Source: an uncultured Clostridia bacterium
GTDB lineage: Bacteria; Bacillota; Clostridia; Christensenellales; CAG-917
DNA: 64,000 nucleotides
NCBI GenBank assembly: GCA_934277645.1
Contig: CAKQUX010000007.1
Span: forward strand, 12,906 to 76,905
Direction of reading: 5' to 3'
In this document: piece by piece, positions 18,138-27,214 of the stretch
How the letters are laid out: every line of letters starts with the position of its first letter
Numbering within the stretch: the first letter of the stretch is position 1
Notes under the pieces: model-generated
What the model saw: only the letters and a program-made list of their open reading frames with translations
What the model was told of the DNA's origin: nothing
Database searches by the model: none
Program-made: the position numbers and the translations under genes

Positions 18138-18452
18138 TTACTTTTTGCTTTTAATTCTGGTTTTGCATTTGGTTGAAAGCATTTTGTCGTCAACGACGAT
18201 CTCGTCGCAGGTGCAAACGTTGTCGCGGTTATAAATGCAATCGGCGTCGCATTGAACGATGGCTTCGGTGTCGGAGAGTTTATCGAGTTCTTCCGACGCT
18301 TCGACGTCTGCAAACGCTTGCGCAAGAACTCCGCCGTCACGTTTGATTTTCGAGTCGCACTTTGCGCTTTCTCCGATAGATATAACGCCTGCAAAACAGG
18401 TGTTTTTGAGATTGTGTTCACAATTTGCGGTATGACATAAAATTTTTTTCAT
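18138..18452 (-). CDS. DUF1540 cysteine-rich protein
   Basis: 104 residues. The start MKKILCHTANCEHN follows GGAGGAATAT. Two copies of the DUF1540 pattern are visible: CHTANCEHNLKNTCFAG at the N-terminus and CDADCIYNRDNVCTCDEI near the C-terminus, each with closely spaced Cys residues that probably bind a metal. DUF1540 proteins are common in spore-forming Clostridia and Bacilli; the function is unknown. The ~40-residue acidic linker between the two domains has no known motif. Confidence 0.82.
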   Translation of the reverse strand: MKKILCHTANCEHNLKNTCFAGVISIGESAKCDSKIKRDGGVLAQAFADVEASEELDKLSDTEAIVQCDADCIYNRDNVCTCDEIVVDDKMLSTKCKTRIKSKK

Positions 18453-18643
18453 ATATTCCTCCGATTTTATTATTTGCAAAGATTGGCGTTCTATACTGTT
18501 TTGCAAGTATTCATAGAGCGTTTTGCTTTGCGATTTTTATGTCGTTAAGGTTGAAATTCGGACGATATTGTGTTAAACTGTTAGCAAATATGATTGTACG
18601 CAAAACGGAGCGGACTTTCGTTTTGCAAATGCAGGAGATTTAT

Positions 18644-19093
18644 ATGAAAGTTATACTACTTAGCGACGTAAAGGGAACAGGTAAAAAAGACGATATTTTG
18701 GAAGTAAACGACGGATTTGCGAGAAATTTCCTTTTAAAGAAAGGTTTGGCGCAAGAAGCAACTACGCAAAACGTAAATATTTTAAATCATAAGAAAAAGG
18801 TGGAAGCCGAAAGACTTGCCGCCGAGCTTGCCGAGGCGAAAGTCCTTGCCGAGAAAATCTCTAAGACCGAAGTAACCGTCAAGGTAAGATGCGGCGAAAA
18901 CGGAAGGATGTTCGGCGCGGCAACGGGTGCGGAAATCGCCGCCGCTCTTAAAGAACAGGGTCTGGACGTCGATAAAAAGAAAATCGCTCTTAAAGAAAAT
19001 ATCAAAGAATACGGACTTTACAACGTAACCGTAAAGGTTTATGCAAACGTTCCTGCAACGCTTAAAGTGAACGTCGTAAAAGATGTCAAATAA
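18644..19093 (+). CDS. rplI: 50S ribosomal protein bL9
   Basis: 149 residues, GCAGGAGATT ribosome-binding site. The N-terminal L9 domain (MKVILLSDVKGTGKKDDI, VNDGFARNFLLKKGLA) is joined by a long central helix (~45-75) to the C-terminal domain (RCGENGRMFGAATGAEIAAAL). bL9 binds 23S rRNA at the base of the L1 stalk. Its usual partner dnaB is not here. Its last codons overlap the next gene by 11 nt, so the two are probably co-translated. Confidence 0.97.
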   Translation: MKVILLSDVKGTGKKDDILEVNDGFARNFLLKKGLAQEATTQNVNILNHKKKVEAERLAAELAEAKVLAEKISKTEVTVKVRCGENGRMFGAATGAEIAAALKEQGLDVDKKKIALKENIKEYGLYNVTVKVYANVPATLKVNVVKDVK

Positions 19094-19790
19094 TCTGAGA
19101 ATAGACGATTTGCAAACAGGTGGATTGAGGCTTGTCCAAAATCCATCTTTTTATTGTTTCAATTCGGACAGCGTCGTACTTGCAAATCTTTGCAAAGTTT
19201 CGCCCAAAATAAAAATTGCGGAACTCGGCGCAGGAAGCGGAGTCATTTCGATTTTACTTGCAGGCAAAAGGGGCGCGACAAAGGTCGTTGCCGTCGAAAA
19301 GCAAGCCGAAATGTTCGAGCTTTTAAAAAAGAACGTCAAACTCAATTCTTTGGAAGACAAAATAGAAACCGTACATTCAGACATAAACGATTTCGAGAAA
19401 TGGGCAAAACCGCAATCTTTCGATATGGTCGTCGTCAATCCGCCGTACGAAACGGCAAACGGAATCGACAGCGTTATCGACAATTGCCGTACCGAAAATT
19501 TGGGTACGCTTGAAAACTTTATATCGGTTGCGTCAAAGCTGTTGTCGTTCGGCAAAGAGTTTTACGTTATAGGCAAAATTAAGCGTATGGCGCAAACTAT
19601 TGCGCTTGCCGATAAATTCGGACTCGAAGCCAAGGAGCTTACTCTTATATATCCGAAACCGTCGAAAGGCGCAGACACGTTTATGCTTAAAGCCGTCAAG
19701 GGCGGCAAGGTAGGGCTTACTTTGAAAACTCTTGTCGAAATGAACGAAAACGGCGAGCCGACCGAAGAATTTAAGGAGCTTTATAGATAA
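19083..19790 (+). CDS. TrmN6-like SAM-dependent methyltransferase
   Basis: 235 residues. Rossmann methyltransferase with SAM motif AELGAGSGVISILLAG (~45-60), acidic VAVEKQAEM, and catalytic MVVVNPPYE. The NPPY motif marks amino-group (N6-adenine) methylation. It matches the tRNA1(Val) adenine-37 N6-methyltransferase group (YfiC/TrmN6), which is usually followed by rsmI in Firmicutes, as here. The start overlaps rplI, and its stop overlaps the rsmI start by 1 nt. Confidence 0.87.
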   Translation: MSNNLRIDDLQTGGLRLVQNPSFYCFNSDSVVLANLCKVSPKIKIAELGAGSGVISILLAGKRGATKVVAVEKQAEMFELLKKNVKLNSLEDKIETVHSDINDFEKWAKPQSFDMVVVNPPYETANGIDSVIDNCRTENLGTLENFISVASKLLSFGKEFYVIGKIKRMAQTIALADKFGLEAKELTLIYPKPSKGADTFMLKAVKGGKVGLTLKTLVEMNENGEPTEEFKELYR

Positions 19791-20605
19791 TGGCAAAATT
19801 ATATATTGTCGGTACGCCGATAGGAAATCTTAAAGATATGACGCCAAGGGCGGTCGAAACTCTCGGCTTTGTGGACGTGATTGCTTGCGAAGACACAAGA
19901 CATTCTCTGCCGCTGCTTACGCACTTTAACATATCGAAAAAACTTGTCAGTTATCACAAATTCAACGAAACGGAAACCAAGGACAAAATTGTCGATATGA
20001 TTTTGGCGGGGCAAAACGTCGCGCTTATTTCTGATGCGGGAATGCCGTCGGTTTGCGACCCCGGTGCGATTCTCGTTTCGTATTGCCATAAGCGAGGAAT
20101 CGAAGTCGAAGTGGTTCCGTCCGCAACGGCGATAACGAGCGCAATGGCGCTTTGCGGACTTAATGCAAGCGGTTTCTTGTTTTTGGGCTTTTTGCCGCAA
20201 AAGTTTTCCGAAAAGGTTCAGGTGTTGTCGGACTACGTCGGCGTAAAAGTTCCGATTGCGATTTACAGCGCACCGCACGACCTGCTTGACGACGCAAAAG
20301 CTATGTACGAAGCGTTCGGCGACAGAAAGGCGTACGTCGTAAAGGAAATCACGAAATTGCACGAAGGCGTTGAGTTTACGACTTTAAAGGATTTCAGCGT
20401 GAAAGAACCGAAAGGCGAGTACGTTTTAATCGTAGACGGCGGCGAGAGGAAAAATCCGCTCAACGAGCTTAGCGTCGAAGAACACATTTTAAGTTACATA
20501 AGACTCGGCGAAGACAAAAAGACGGCGATAAAACTTGTCGCACGCGATAGGGGAATGAACAAAAACGACGTTTATCAGCTTGCGATAAATTTAAAAATAG
20601 ATTAG
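19790..20605 (+). CDS. rsmI: 16S rRNA (cytidine-1402-2'-O)-methyltransferase RsmI
   Basis: 271 residues, AAGGAGC ribosome-binding site inside the preceding gene. Tetrapyrrole-methylase fold with YIVGTPIGNLKDMTPRAVE, ACEDTRHS and LISDAGMPSVCDPGA, followed by the PSATAITSAMALCGL block. RsmI methylates C1402 in the ribosomal P site. It forms a translation-related cluster with rplI and the methyltransferase. Confidence 0.96.
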   Translation: MAKLYIVGTPIGNLKDMTPRAVETLGFVDVIACEDTRHSLPLLTHFNISKKLVSYHKFNETETKDKIVDMILAGQNVALISDAGMPSVCDPGAILVSYCHKRGIEVEVVPSATAITSAMALCGLNASGFLFLGFLPQKFSEKVQVLSDYVGVKVPIAIYSAPHDLLDDAKAMYEAFGDRKAYVVKEITKLHEGVEFTTLKDFSVKEPKGEYVLIVDGGERKNPLNELSVEEHILSYIRLGEDKKTAIKLVARDRGMNKNDVYQLAINLKID

Positions 20606-20687
20606 CCATGCGGTTGACTGCGACCGATAATGCAGGTCAAAACAGAAAAAAGCTAACGGCAAAATCGCCGATTATAGGAAGGTAAAA

Positions 20688-21215
20688 ATGAATATAGTAC
20701 TTTTAGAGCCTGAAATTCCGCAGAATACGGGAAACATCGTAAGAACGGCGGCGGCAACGGGGAGCGTGGTGCATCTTATAAAACCGCTCGGCTTTGACAT
20801 TTCGGAAAAATCGGTAAAACGCGCAGGGCTCGATTATTGGCATTACGTCGACATTAAGGTTTACGAAAATCTCGAAGACTTTTTGAGCAAAAATTTTGCA
20901 GGGCAATATACCGCCGAAAACGGAACTTTTAAACTTAACAAAGACGCAAGGCTCTTTTATGCGTCTACAAAAGCAGGTTATCGTCACGACGAAGTGAAGT
21001 TTTTGCCTGACGATTTCGTTATGTTCGGAAAAGAAACGAAGGGATTGCCAGAAGAGCTTCTTCACGAAAACTACGACAATGCGTTTCGGATTCCGATGAT
21101 AGGCGACATTCGCTCTTTAAACCTTGCCAATTCGGTTGCGATAGTCGTTTACGAAGCCTTACGTCAAACCGATTACGTCGGTTTTAACGAAAAAGGTCAT
21201 CTTACAAAGTTTTAA
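20688..21215 (+). CDS. trmL: tRNA (cytidine/uridine-34-2'-O)-methyltransferase TrmL
   Basis: 175 residues, GGAAGGT ribosome-binding site. SPOUT (trefoil knot) family: MNIVLLEPEIPQNTGNIVRT, KRAGLDYWHYVD, FGKETKGLPEEL and IGDIRSLNLANSVAIVVYEAL. TrmL methylates the wobble ribose of certain leucine tRNAs. An extra ~20-residue segment around 70-90 is not in the shortest members. It is probably the last gene of the rplI group. Confidence 0.95.
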   Translation: MNIVLLEPEIPQNTGNIVRTAAATGSVVHLIKPLGFDISEKSVKRAGLDYWHYVDIKVYENLEDFLSKNFAGQYTAENGTFKLNKDARLFYASTKAGYRHDEVKFLPDDFVMFGKETKGLPEELLHENYDNAFRIPMIGDIRSLNLANSVAIVVYEALRQTDYVGFNEKGHLTKF

Positions 21216-21492
21216 ACGTGAAGCGTGGTTAGCAAAAACCATTAAATTTTAAAAGCTATATAATGATTGAAAGTCATATCAATAGTTAAAAACCATAAGC
21301 AATTAAAACTATAATAAAAGCAATTAAATTATAATAATTAAACAATATAAATAATCAGAAGCCGTATCAATTAGTCTTTTAAAATATAAATACATTATCG
21401 TTGTTATGATTGCAAAATTACCGCTTTAGTTATGAAATCATCACTTTGATTGCGGAACTTAATAAAAACTAAAAATTTAAAATTGACAAACA
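21216..21492. other. AT-rich convergent intergenic region
   Basis: Very AT-rich with repeated AATTAAA/ATAATAA words. No gene seen. Confidence 0.4.
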
Positions 21493-21525
21493 AAAAAAGG
21501 AACTTAATTAAGTTCCTTTTTATAT
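21493..21525. terminator. Bidirectional terminator between trmL and the glycosyltransferase gene
   Basis: Palindrome AAAGGAACTTAATTAAGTT continuing to CCTTTTT: about 14 bp flanked by A and T tracts. Confidence 0.85.
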
Positions 21526-21562
21526 ATTTTTACAGTTTTGGTTTTACAAGTTTAAAGTAGCT

Positions 21563-22750
21563 TTATTTTGCATTGTCCTTGTCGTACTCTTCTTTAAGGT
21601 TCGGAAATCTCTTGCAGAGAAGTTCAAACAAAGCGTCCGCCGATTCTTCGCTTCCGTACTTATCGTGAATTTTAAGTGCGTTGGACTTCATTTCGTTTAA
21701 AAGAGCAGGGTTTTCATAAAGCTCTCTTACTTTTTTGACAGCCTTTTTAGGGTTTTTAATTACGACGGCGTTTTTAACGTCCTCGACGTAATATTTTGCG
21801 TTTCCTTTTTCTATAAACGTTGCATAGTTTGTGATAATTTCCGCAACGCCGAAAAACGCAGGTTCGGCAACGGACGACGCTCCGCTTTTGCCCATAAAAA
21901 TGTCGGCGCAGGAAAGATATTCCAGAACGTTTGAAGAAAATCCTTCGACAATGAGATTTATGCTTTCGCTCGGCGTAAGTTTTTTGAGAGCCTTATAGGC
22001 TTTTTCGTTGCTTCCGCAAATTGCGATAACGTTCAGTTTCATATCGGTTTTAGCGAGAATTTCGACTATCTTTTTCGTTTTGCCGATTCCGTATCCGCCT
22101 TCAAACAAAATTATCGTAAGTCTGCCGTCAAGCCCCAATTCTTTTTTTGTTTGCTCTTTCTTTTCAAAAAGCTCGAAAGCCTTTTCTCTTATCGCAAACG
22201 GCACGCATTTGAAATTGTCTTCGTTGAAACGCTTTTTATGTTTCATAGCGCGTTCGTAACCGCGCTGTGTAGAAATTAAAACCAAATCGCCGTCGTTGCG
22301 GTAGAACGGTTGAAGATAAACGTCGGGGTTATAGCTGACGATAAGCGGCTTATTGGTTTTAACCTTGTTTGCGACAAGGGTAGGCGAGAAATGGGTGCTG
22401 ACAACCATATCCGCTTGAAGCTCTTCCATATGTTTGATTGCCTTTTTGACAACAGGCACGTTGTAAAAGTTGTAGAAGAGAAAGGCTAACGATTTATGCG
22501 AAATCGCATTCATAAAAAAGGTTTCCAAAAAACCGTAAGGCGGAAAGGTGTTTGCGGCTTTGACGTCGCTTACGAATCCGCGTTCGAATTTAATCATTTG
22601 TTTGTCGCCCGTCTCGCTAAAAAACTTCGAGCGGACGATTTCTACGTATTTTCCGTATTTCTTTTCAAAAGCATTTGAAATGGACGTTATCGGCATAATG
22701 TGTCCCATTCCCGCTTCGACGTAAGTAAATACGACTTTCGGTTTATTCAT
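21563..22750 (-). CDS. GT28/MGDG-synthase-like glycosyltransferase
   Basis: 395 residues, AGGAGATAAAT ribosome-binding site. The N-terminal YVEAGMGHIMPITSISNAF matches the MGDG-synthase/UgtP-type loop. The C-terminal half has FEGGYGIGKTKKI, VEGFSSNVLEYLSCADIFMGKSG and a GASSVAEPAFFGV nucleotide-sugar site, as in GT28 enzymes (MurG, UgtP, processive diacylglycerol glucosyltransferases). A glycolipid or lipoteichoic anchor product is likely, but the acceptor is not certain. Monocistronic. Confidence 0.8.
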   Translation of the reverse strand: MNKPKVVFTYVEAGMGHIMPITSISNAFEKKYGKYVEIVRSKFFSETGDKQMIKFERGFVSDVKAANTFPPYGFLETFFMNAISHKSLAFLFYNFYNVPVVKKAIKHMEELQADMVVSTHFSPTLVANKVKTNKPLIVSYNPDVYLQPFYRNDGDLVLISTQRGYERAMKHKKRFNEDNFKCVPFAIREKAFELFEKKEQTKKELGLDGRLTIILFEGGYGIGKTKKIVEILAKTDMKLNVIAICGSNEKAYKALKKLTPSESINLIVEGFSSNVLEYLSCADIFMGKSGASSVAEPAFFGVAEIITNYATFIEKGNAKYYVEDVKNAVVIKNPKKAVKKVRELYENPALLNEMKSNALKIHDKYGSEESADALFELLCKRFPNLKEEYDKDNAK

Positions 22751-23205
22751 TATTTATCTCCTGATTTTTGCCGGCTTATGGCAAGACTTTTTGCGTTACT
22801 AAGATACGCAGGTAAGATGCGTAGGCGATTTTTCATATCGTCGCCTTATCTTATATTATAATATACTTTTTCCGAATTGCCAAACAAATAGCCGCTCGGA
22901 AAGCCACAAAAACGCCGTTTTGCGATACTTTAAGACGTTTTCGGCTCACTAACATTAACAATACGGGCAAATCGAATATTTGATTGATTTAAATTTCGTT
23001 TGATTGTTTTTAATCAATAAAATGGAATTATTCAACACATCGGCACAGTGGGCAATAAACTGCGTTGTAAAGATAATATAAAGATAATATAAAAAGAATA
23101 TGCAAAAAAGTAAAGGTATTGCAAAAAAGTAAAGATATTGCAAAATGTAAAGATATTGCAAATTGATATTTTTTTATCGAAATGAATTTTAAGCCGTCAA
23201 TTTTC
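22751..23205. other. Divergent intergenic region with short tandem repeats
   Basis: No gene seen. 23071-23100 has AAAGATAATATA twice; 23101-23170 has about four ~18-19-nt copies of TGCAAAAAAGTAAAGATAT. Confidence 0.5.
23101..23170. repeat. ~19-bp tandem repeats upstream of pgk
   Basis: TGCAAAAAAGTAAAGGTAT, then close variants, then a truncated copy; they lie just before the pgk promoter. Confidence 0.7.
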
Positions 23206-23234
23206 TTGCAAACTCATATCGGGTGTGTTATAAT
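23206..23234 (+). promoter_or_regulatory. Promoter of pgk
   Basis: TTGCAA, 17-nt spacer, TATAAT; start codon ~50 nt downstream with AAAGGAGATATT. Confidence 0.75.
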
Positions 23235-23284
23235 TTACGGCGAAAGAAAAGAATATTTTTGGGGAAACCCGCAAAGGAGATATT

Positions 23285-24598
23285 ATGGCAAAAAAAACTA
23301 TCAGAGACATTGACGTAAAAGGCAAAAAGTGCCTTGTTCGTTGCGATTTCAACGTTCCTATGGTCGACGGCGTTATCACCGATGAAAACCGTATCAACGG
23401 TGCACTTCCTACAATCAAGTATTTGCTTGACAACGGTGCAAAGGTCATTCTTTGCTCGCACATGGGAAAGCCGCACAACATCTTCACGCCAAACTTCGGT
23501 TTGACCAAAAAGGAAAAGAAAACTATCGAAGCATTGCCTGAATCGGAGCAAGCGGCAGCTAAGGCAGCGGCTCTTGAAAAGGCTTTGAAAAACGACCCTA
23601 AGAAGTTTACGCTTAAACCTGTTGCTGATAGATTGAACCAAATTTTCCCTGGCAAAGTTACTTTTGCAACCGACCTTGTCGGTGAAGACGCAAAAGCAAA
23701 AGTTGCCGCATTAAAGGACGGCGAAGCGGTTCTTTTGGAAAACACCCGTTTTGACGCAGGCGAAGAAAAGAACAGCGAAGAACTTTGCAAGGCTTTGAGC
23801 GAATTCTGCGACGTATACGTCAACGACGCTTTCGGAACGGCTCACCGCGCTCACGCAACGACCGCAGGTATCGTACAATACGGCTATGCAAAAGTTGCTG
23901 TCAGCGGTTTCCTTATCGAAAAAGAATTGAAGTTCTTGGGCAACGCAGTCGAAAATCCTACAAGACCTTTCGTTGCTATTTTGGGCGGCGCAAAAGTTGC
24001 AGACAAACTCAACGTTATCGACAATCTCCTCAACAAGTGCGATACGCTTATTATCGGCGGCGGTATGGCATATACCTTCATCAAAGCCAAGGGCGGAAAA
24101 GTCGGCACAAGTTTGGTTGACGAAGAAAAAATCGAATACTGCAAGAACATGCTTGAAAAAGCGGACAAGCTCGGCAAAAAGATTTTGCTTCCTGTCGACA
24201 CCGCAATTTCGCCTGTTTTCCCTGACCCTATCGACAAAGCAATCGAAGTAGAGTATTGCGCAAGCGATTCAATCCCTGACGACAAAATGGGACTTGACAT
24301 CGGACCTAAGACGCAAGTTATTTTTGCCGAAGCAATCAAGACGGCAAAGACGGTTGTATGGAACGGACCTATGGGCGTATTCGAAAACCCTACGCTTGCG
24401 GCAGGAACGAAAGCAGTTGCAAAAGCAATGGCAGAAACCGACGCAATCACCGTTATCGGCGGTGGCGACAGCGCGGCGGCAGTTGCTCAACTCGGATATG
24501 CCGACAAGATGAGCCACATTTCAACGGGTGGCGGCGCATCGCTTGAATTCCTTGAAGGAAAAGTTTTGCCGGGTATCGCTTGCCTTAACGACAAATAA
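23285..24598 (+). CDS. pgk: Phosphoglycerate kinase
   Basis: 437 residues, AAAGGAGA ribosome-binding site. Makes ATP from 1,3-bisphosphoglycerate in glycolysis. Signatures: KKCLVRCDFNVPM with the substrate-binding Arg, ILCSHMGKPHN, LLENTRFDAGEEKN, ILGGAKVADKL, and the nucleotide-loop region VIGGGDSAAAVAQLG. A ~45-residue insert between the HMGKPHN block and the LKPVADRL helix, present in some Clostridia, explains the length above the usual ~395. It heads a pgk-tpiA-gpmI run; gapA is not in the window. Confidence 0.98.
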   Translation: MAKKTIRDIDVKGKKCLVRCDFNVPMVDGVITDENRINGALPTIKYLLDNGAKVILCSHMGKPHNIFTPNFGLTKKEKKTIEALPESEQAAAKAAALEKALKNDPKKFTLKPVADRLNQIFPGKVTFATDLVGEDAKAKVAALKDGEAVLLENTRFDAGEEKNSEELCKALSEFCDVYVNDAFGTAHRAHATTAGIVQYGYAKVAVSGFLIEKELKFLGNAVENPTRPFVAILGGAKVADKLNVIDNLLNKCDTLIIGGGMAYTFIKAKGGKVGTSLVDEEKIEYCKNMLEKADKLGKKILLPVDTAISPVFPDPIDKAIEVEYCASDSIPDDKMGLDIGPKTQVIFAEAIKTAKTVVWNGPMGVFENPTLAAGTKAVAKAMAETDAITVIGGGDSAAAVAQLGYADKMSHISTGGGASLEFLEGKVLPGIACLNDK

Positions 24599-24702
24599 GT
24601 CGTTTAATTAGTTAACGGAATTTAAAGAGCGGCTTAAACGTATCGCGTTTAGCCCAAAAGCCTTAAATAAGGCAGTCAATATTAGATTTTAGGAGAAAGA
24701 AA

Positions 24703-25452
24703 ATGAGAAAACCTATCATTGCAGGAAACTGGAAAATGAACAACACAATCGCTGAGACGAAACAACTTATCACCGACCTTAAACCTCTTGTTAAGGACGC
24801 AAAGTGCGACGTTGTTATCTGCACGCCTTACACCGACCTTGCAACCGCAGTTGCAGAAACAAAGGGTAGCAACATTCACGTTGGAGCAGAAAACGTACAC
24901 TGGGCTGAAAAAGGCGCATTCACGGGCGAAATTTCGGCTAAGATGCTTGTAGAACTCGGCGTTGAATACGTTATCATCGGTCACAGCGAAAGAAGACAAT
25001 ACTTCGGTGAAACCGACCAAACGGTAAACGCAAGAGTAAAAGCTGCGCTTGCGGCAGGTCTTAAAGTTATTCTTTGCATCGGCGAAACTCTTGAAGAAAG
25101 AGAAGGCGGAAAGGTTGAAGAAGTTCTTGTTCGTCAAACCACCGAAGCATTCAAAGATATCGACAAAGAAGAGCTTGACAACATCGTCATTGCTTACGAA
25201 CCTGTTTGGGCAATCGGAACGGGCAAAACCGCAACCAGCCAAGACGCAAACGACACAATCAAAATCGTTCGTGACACAATGGCAAAACTTTATTGCCCTA
25301 AATGCGCTGAAGAAAGAGTTCGTATTCAATACGGCGGCAGCATGAATCCTAAGAACGCTTCAGAACTTATGGCTATGCCTCAAATCGACGGCGGACTTAT
25401 CGGTGGCGCTTCACTTAAAGCAGAAGACTTCTCAAAAGTCGTCAATTTCTAA
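24703..25452 (+). CDS. tpiA: Triosephosphate isomerase
   Basis: 249 residues, TTAGGAGAAAG ribosome-binding site. TIM barrel with GNWKMN (catalytic Lys), IGHSERRQYFGE (catalytic His), AYEPVWAIGTGKTA (catalytic Glu and loop 6) and YGGSMNPKN. Interconverts DHAP and glyceraldehyde-3-phosphate in the cytoplasm. Confidence 0.98.
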   Translation: MRKPIIAGNWKMNNTIAETKQLITDLKPLVKDAKCDVVICTPYTDLATAVAETKGSNIHVGAENVHWAEKGAFTGEISAKMLVELGVEYVIIGHSERRQYFGETDQTVNARVKAALAAGLKVILCIGETLEEREGGKVEEVLVRQTTEAFKDIDKEELDNIVIAYEPVWAIGTGKTATSQDANDTIKIVRDTMAKLYCPKCAEERVRIQYGGSMNPKNASELMAMPQIDGGLIGGASLKAEDFSKVVNF

Positions 25453-25470
25453 TTTTTAAATTTACGATTA

Positions 25471-25496
25471 AAAGCAAGCCTTCGGGCTTGCTTTTA
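25471..25496 (+). terminator. Terminator-like hairpin between tpiA and gpmI
   Basis: GCAAGCC-TTC-GGGCTTGC followed by TTTT, 16 nt before the gpmI start. It probably reduces rather than blocks gpmI expression, as no promoter is seen between them. Confidence 0.7.
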
Positions 25497-25511
25497 TAAA
25501 AAGGAAAAACT

Positions 25512-27038
25512 ATGAAAAAAATTTGCGCACTTTTAATTTTAGACGGCTTCGGTATCGCTCCTAACGGACCGGGCAACGCTATTGCGCTTGCAGGAACGCC
25601 GTATATCGACAGCCTTAAAGCAAAGTATCCGAACACTCAACTTCAAGCAAGCGGCCTTGCCGTCGGACTTCCTGACGGACAAATGGGGAACAGTGAAGTC
25701 GGTCACCTTAACATAGGCGCAGGCAGAGTCGTTTATCAAGACCTTACGCACATTTCAAAAGAAATAGCGGAAGGCGGCTTCTTCAAAAACGAAGCTCTTC
25801 TTTGGGCTATGAACAACGCAAAACAAAACGGCAAAAAGCTCCATATTTACGGACTTTTAGGACCGGGCGGCGTTCACAGCCATATCGACCATCTTCACGC
25901 TCTTATCGAAATGGCAAAGCGTGAGGGCGTTATGCCTTACGTTCATTGCTTTATGGACGGACGTGACGTTCCGCCAAAGAGCGGTCTCGGCTTTGTCAAG
26001 GAACTCGAAGAATTCCTTAAAAAGACGGGTACGGGTAAAATCGCAACCGTTTGCGGAAGATATTACGCAATGGACCGTGATACAAACTGGGACAGAACGA
26101 AGAAAGCATACGATATGCTCACAAAGGGCGAAGGTTTGCAATTTAACTCGGCAGCCGATGCTATGCAAGACAGCTATGACAGGGGTGTAACGGACGAATT
26201 CGTATTGCCGTCGGTTATCAACGAAAACGGCGAACCTGTTGCGAAAATCGAAAAAGGCGACAGCATAATCTTCTTTAACTATCGTCCGGACAGAGCAAGA
26301 CAAATCACTCGCGCGTTTATAAACGAAGATTTCACCGGCTTTACGAGAGATACGGGATTTTTGAATCCTTCTTACGTCGGCTTTACTTGCTACGACGCAA
26401 CTTTCACAAACTGGAAAGTCGCTTTCGGGCCTAGACATCTTGACAATACGCTCGGCGAATATCTTGCAAAACTCGGCAAAACGCAACTCAGAATTGCAGA
26501 AACCGAAAAATACGCTCACGTTACGTTCTTCTTTAACGGCGGCGTCGAAGCTCCGAACAAGGGCGAAGACAGAGTTCTTATTCCTTCGCCGAAAGTCGCG
26601 ACTTACGACCTTAAACCTGAAATGAGCGCATACGAAGTTACGGAAAACGCCGTTGAGAGAATTAAGAGCGGCGAGTATGACGTTATGATTTTGAACTTCG
26701 CAAACTGCGATATGGTCGGTCATACGGGTGTTCTCGAAGCCGCAGAAAAGGCGGTTAAGGCAGTCGACGAATGCACGAAGAAAGTTGTCGAAGCCATTCA
26801 ATCTATCGGCGGTTGTTGCCTTATCACGGCAGACCACGGAAACGCCGACAAGATGATTGCCGACGACGGAAAGCCGTTTACGGCGCATACTACAAACCCT
26901 GTTCCGCTTATTATGGTTGACAGCGAAGGTACTCTTGCCGACGGCGGACGACTTTGCGACATTGCGCCTACAATGCTCACTATGATGGGACTTCCTATCC
27001 CTAGCGAAATGACGGGTAAAAGCCTTATCGTTAAATAG
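25512..27038 (+). CDS. gpmI: 2,3-bisphosphoglycerate-independent phosphoglycerate mutase
   Basis: 508 residues, AAAAAGGAAAA ribosome-binding site directly behind the hairpin. Alkaline-phosphatase superfamily enzyme with two Mn ions: ILDGFG near the start, MGNSEVGHLNIGAGR with the catalytic Ser, and late ligand blocks FANCDMVGHTG and ITADHGNAD. Interconverts 3- and 2-phosphoglycerate. Third gene of the glycolytic run. Confidence 0.98.
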   Translation: MKKICALLILDGFGIAPNGPGNAIALAGTPYIDSLKAKYPNTQLQASGLAVGLPDGQMGNSEVGHLNIGAGRVVYQDLTHISKEIAEGGFFKNEALLWAMNNAKQNGKKLHIYGLLGPGGVHSHIDHLHALIEMAKREGVMPYVHCFMDGRDVPPKSGLGFVKELEEFLKKTGTGKIATVCGRYYAMDRDTNWDRTKKAYDMLTKGEGLQFNSAADAMQDSYDRGVTDEFVLPSVINENGEPVAKIEKGDSIIFFNYRPDRARQITRAFINEDFTGFTRDTGFLNPSYVGFTCYDATFTNWKVAFGPRHLDNTLGEYLAKLGKTQLRIAETEKYAHVTFFFNGGVEAPNKGEDRVLIPSPKVATYDLKPEMSAYEVTENAVERIKSGEYDVMILNFANCDMVGHTGVLEAAEKAVKAVDECTKKVVEAIQSIGGCCLITADHGNADKMIADDGKPFTAHTTNPVPLIMVDSEGTLADGGRLCDIAPTMLTMMGLPIPSEMTGKSLIVK

Positions 27039-27071
27039 TTGCTAAAACAATCTATTTAAAAGTTTAATTAA

Positions 27072-27099
27072 CCTTCGCCTTTTATGGCGAAGGTTTTTT
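27072..27099 (+). terminator. Terminator of the pgk-tpiA-gpmI run
   Basis: CCTTCGCC-TTTTAT-GGCGAAGG followed by TTTTTT. Confidence 0.88.
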
Positions 27100-27214
27100 A
27101 TATGCACATCAAAATTTCGTAAAACTTTCTAAAATTTTACAAAAGTTCTCGTTCTAAAAAATTTCTGACGGGCATTATATATAGCGTATTCCGTTGGAAT
27201 CGAGGAGGAAAATT

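Noticed and set aside
22751..23284. Riboswitch before pgk
   Set aside because: The region holds short AT-rich tandem repeats and a promoter, and the ~45-nt leader is too short for a known riboswitch.
25857..26888. Minus-strand 343-codon frame opposite gpmI
   Set aside because: It is entirely within a conserved glycolytic gene, with no start signal or domain.
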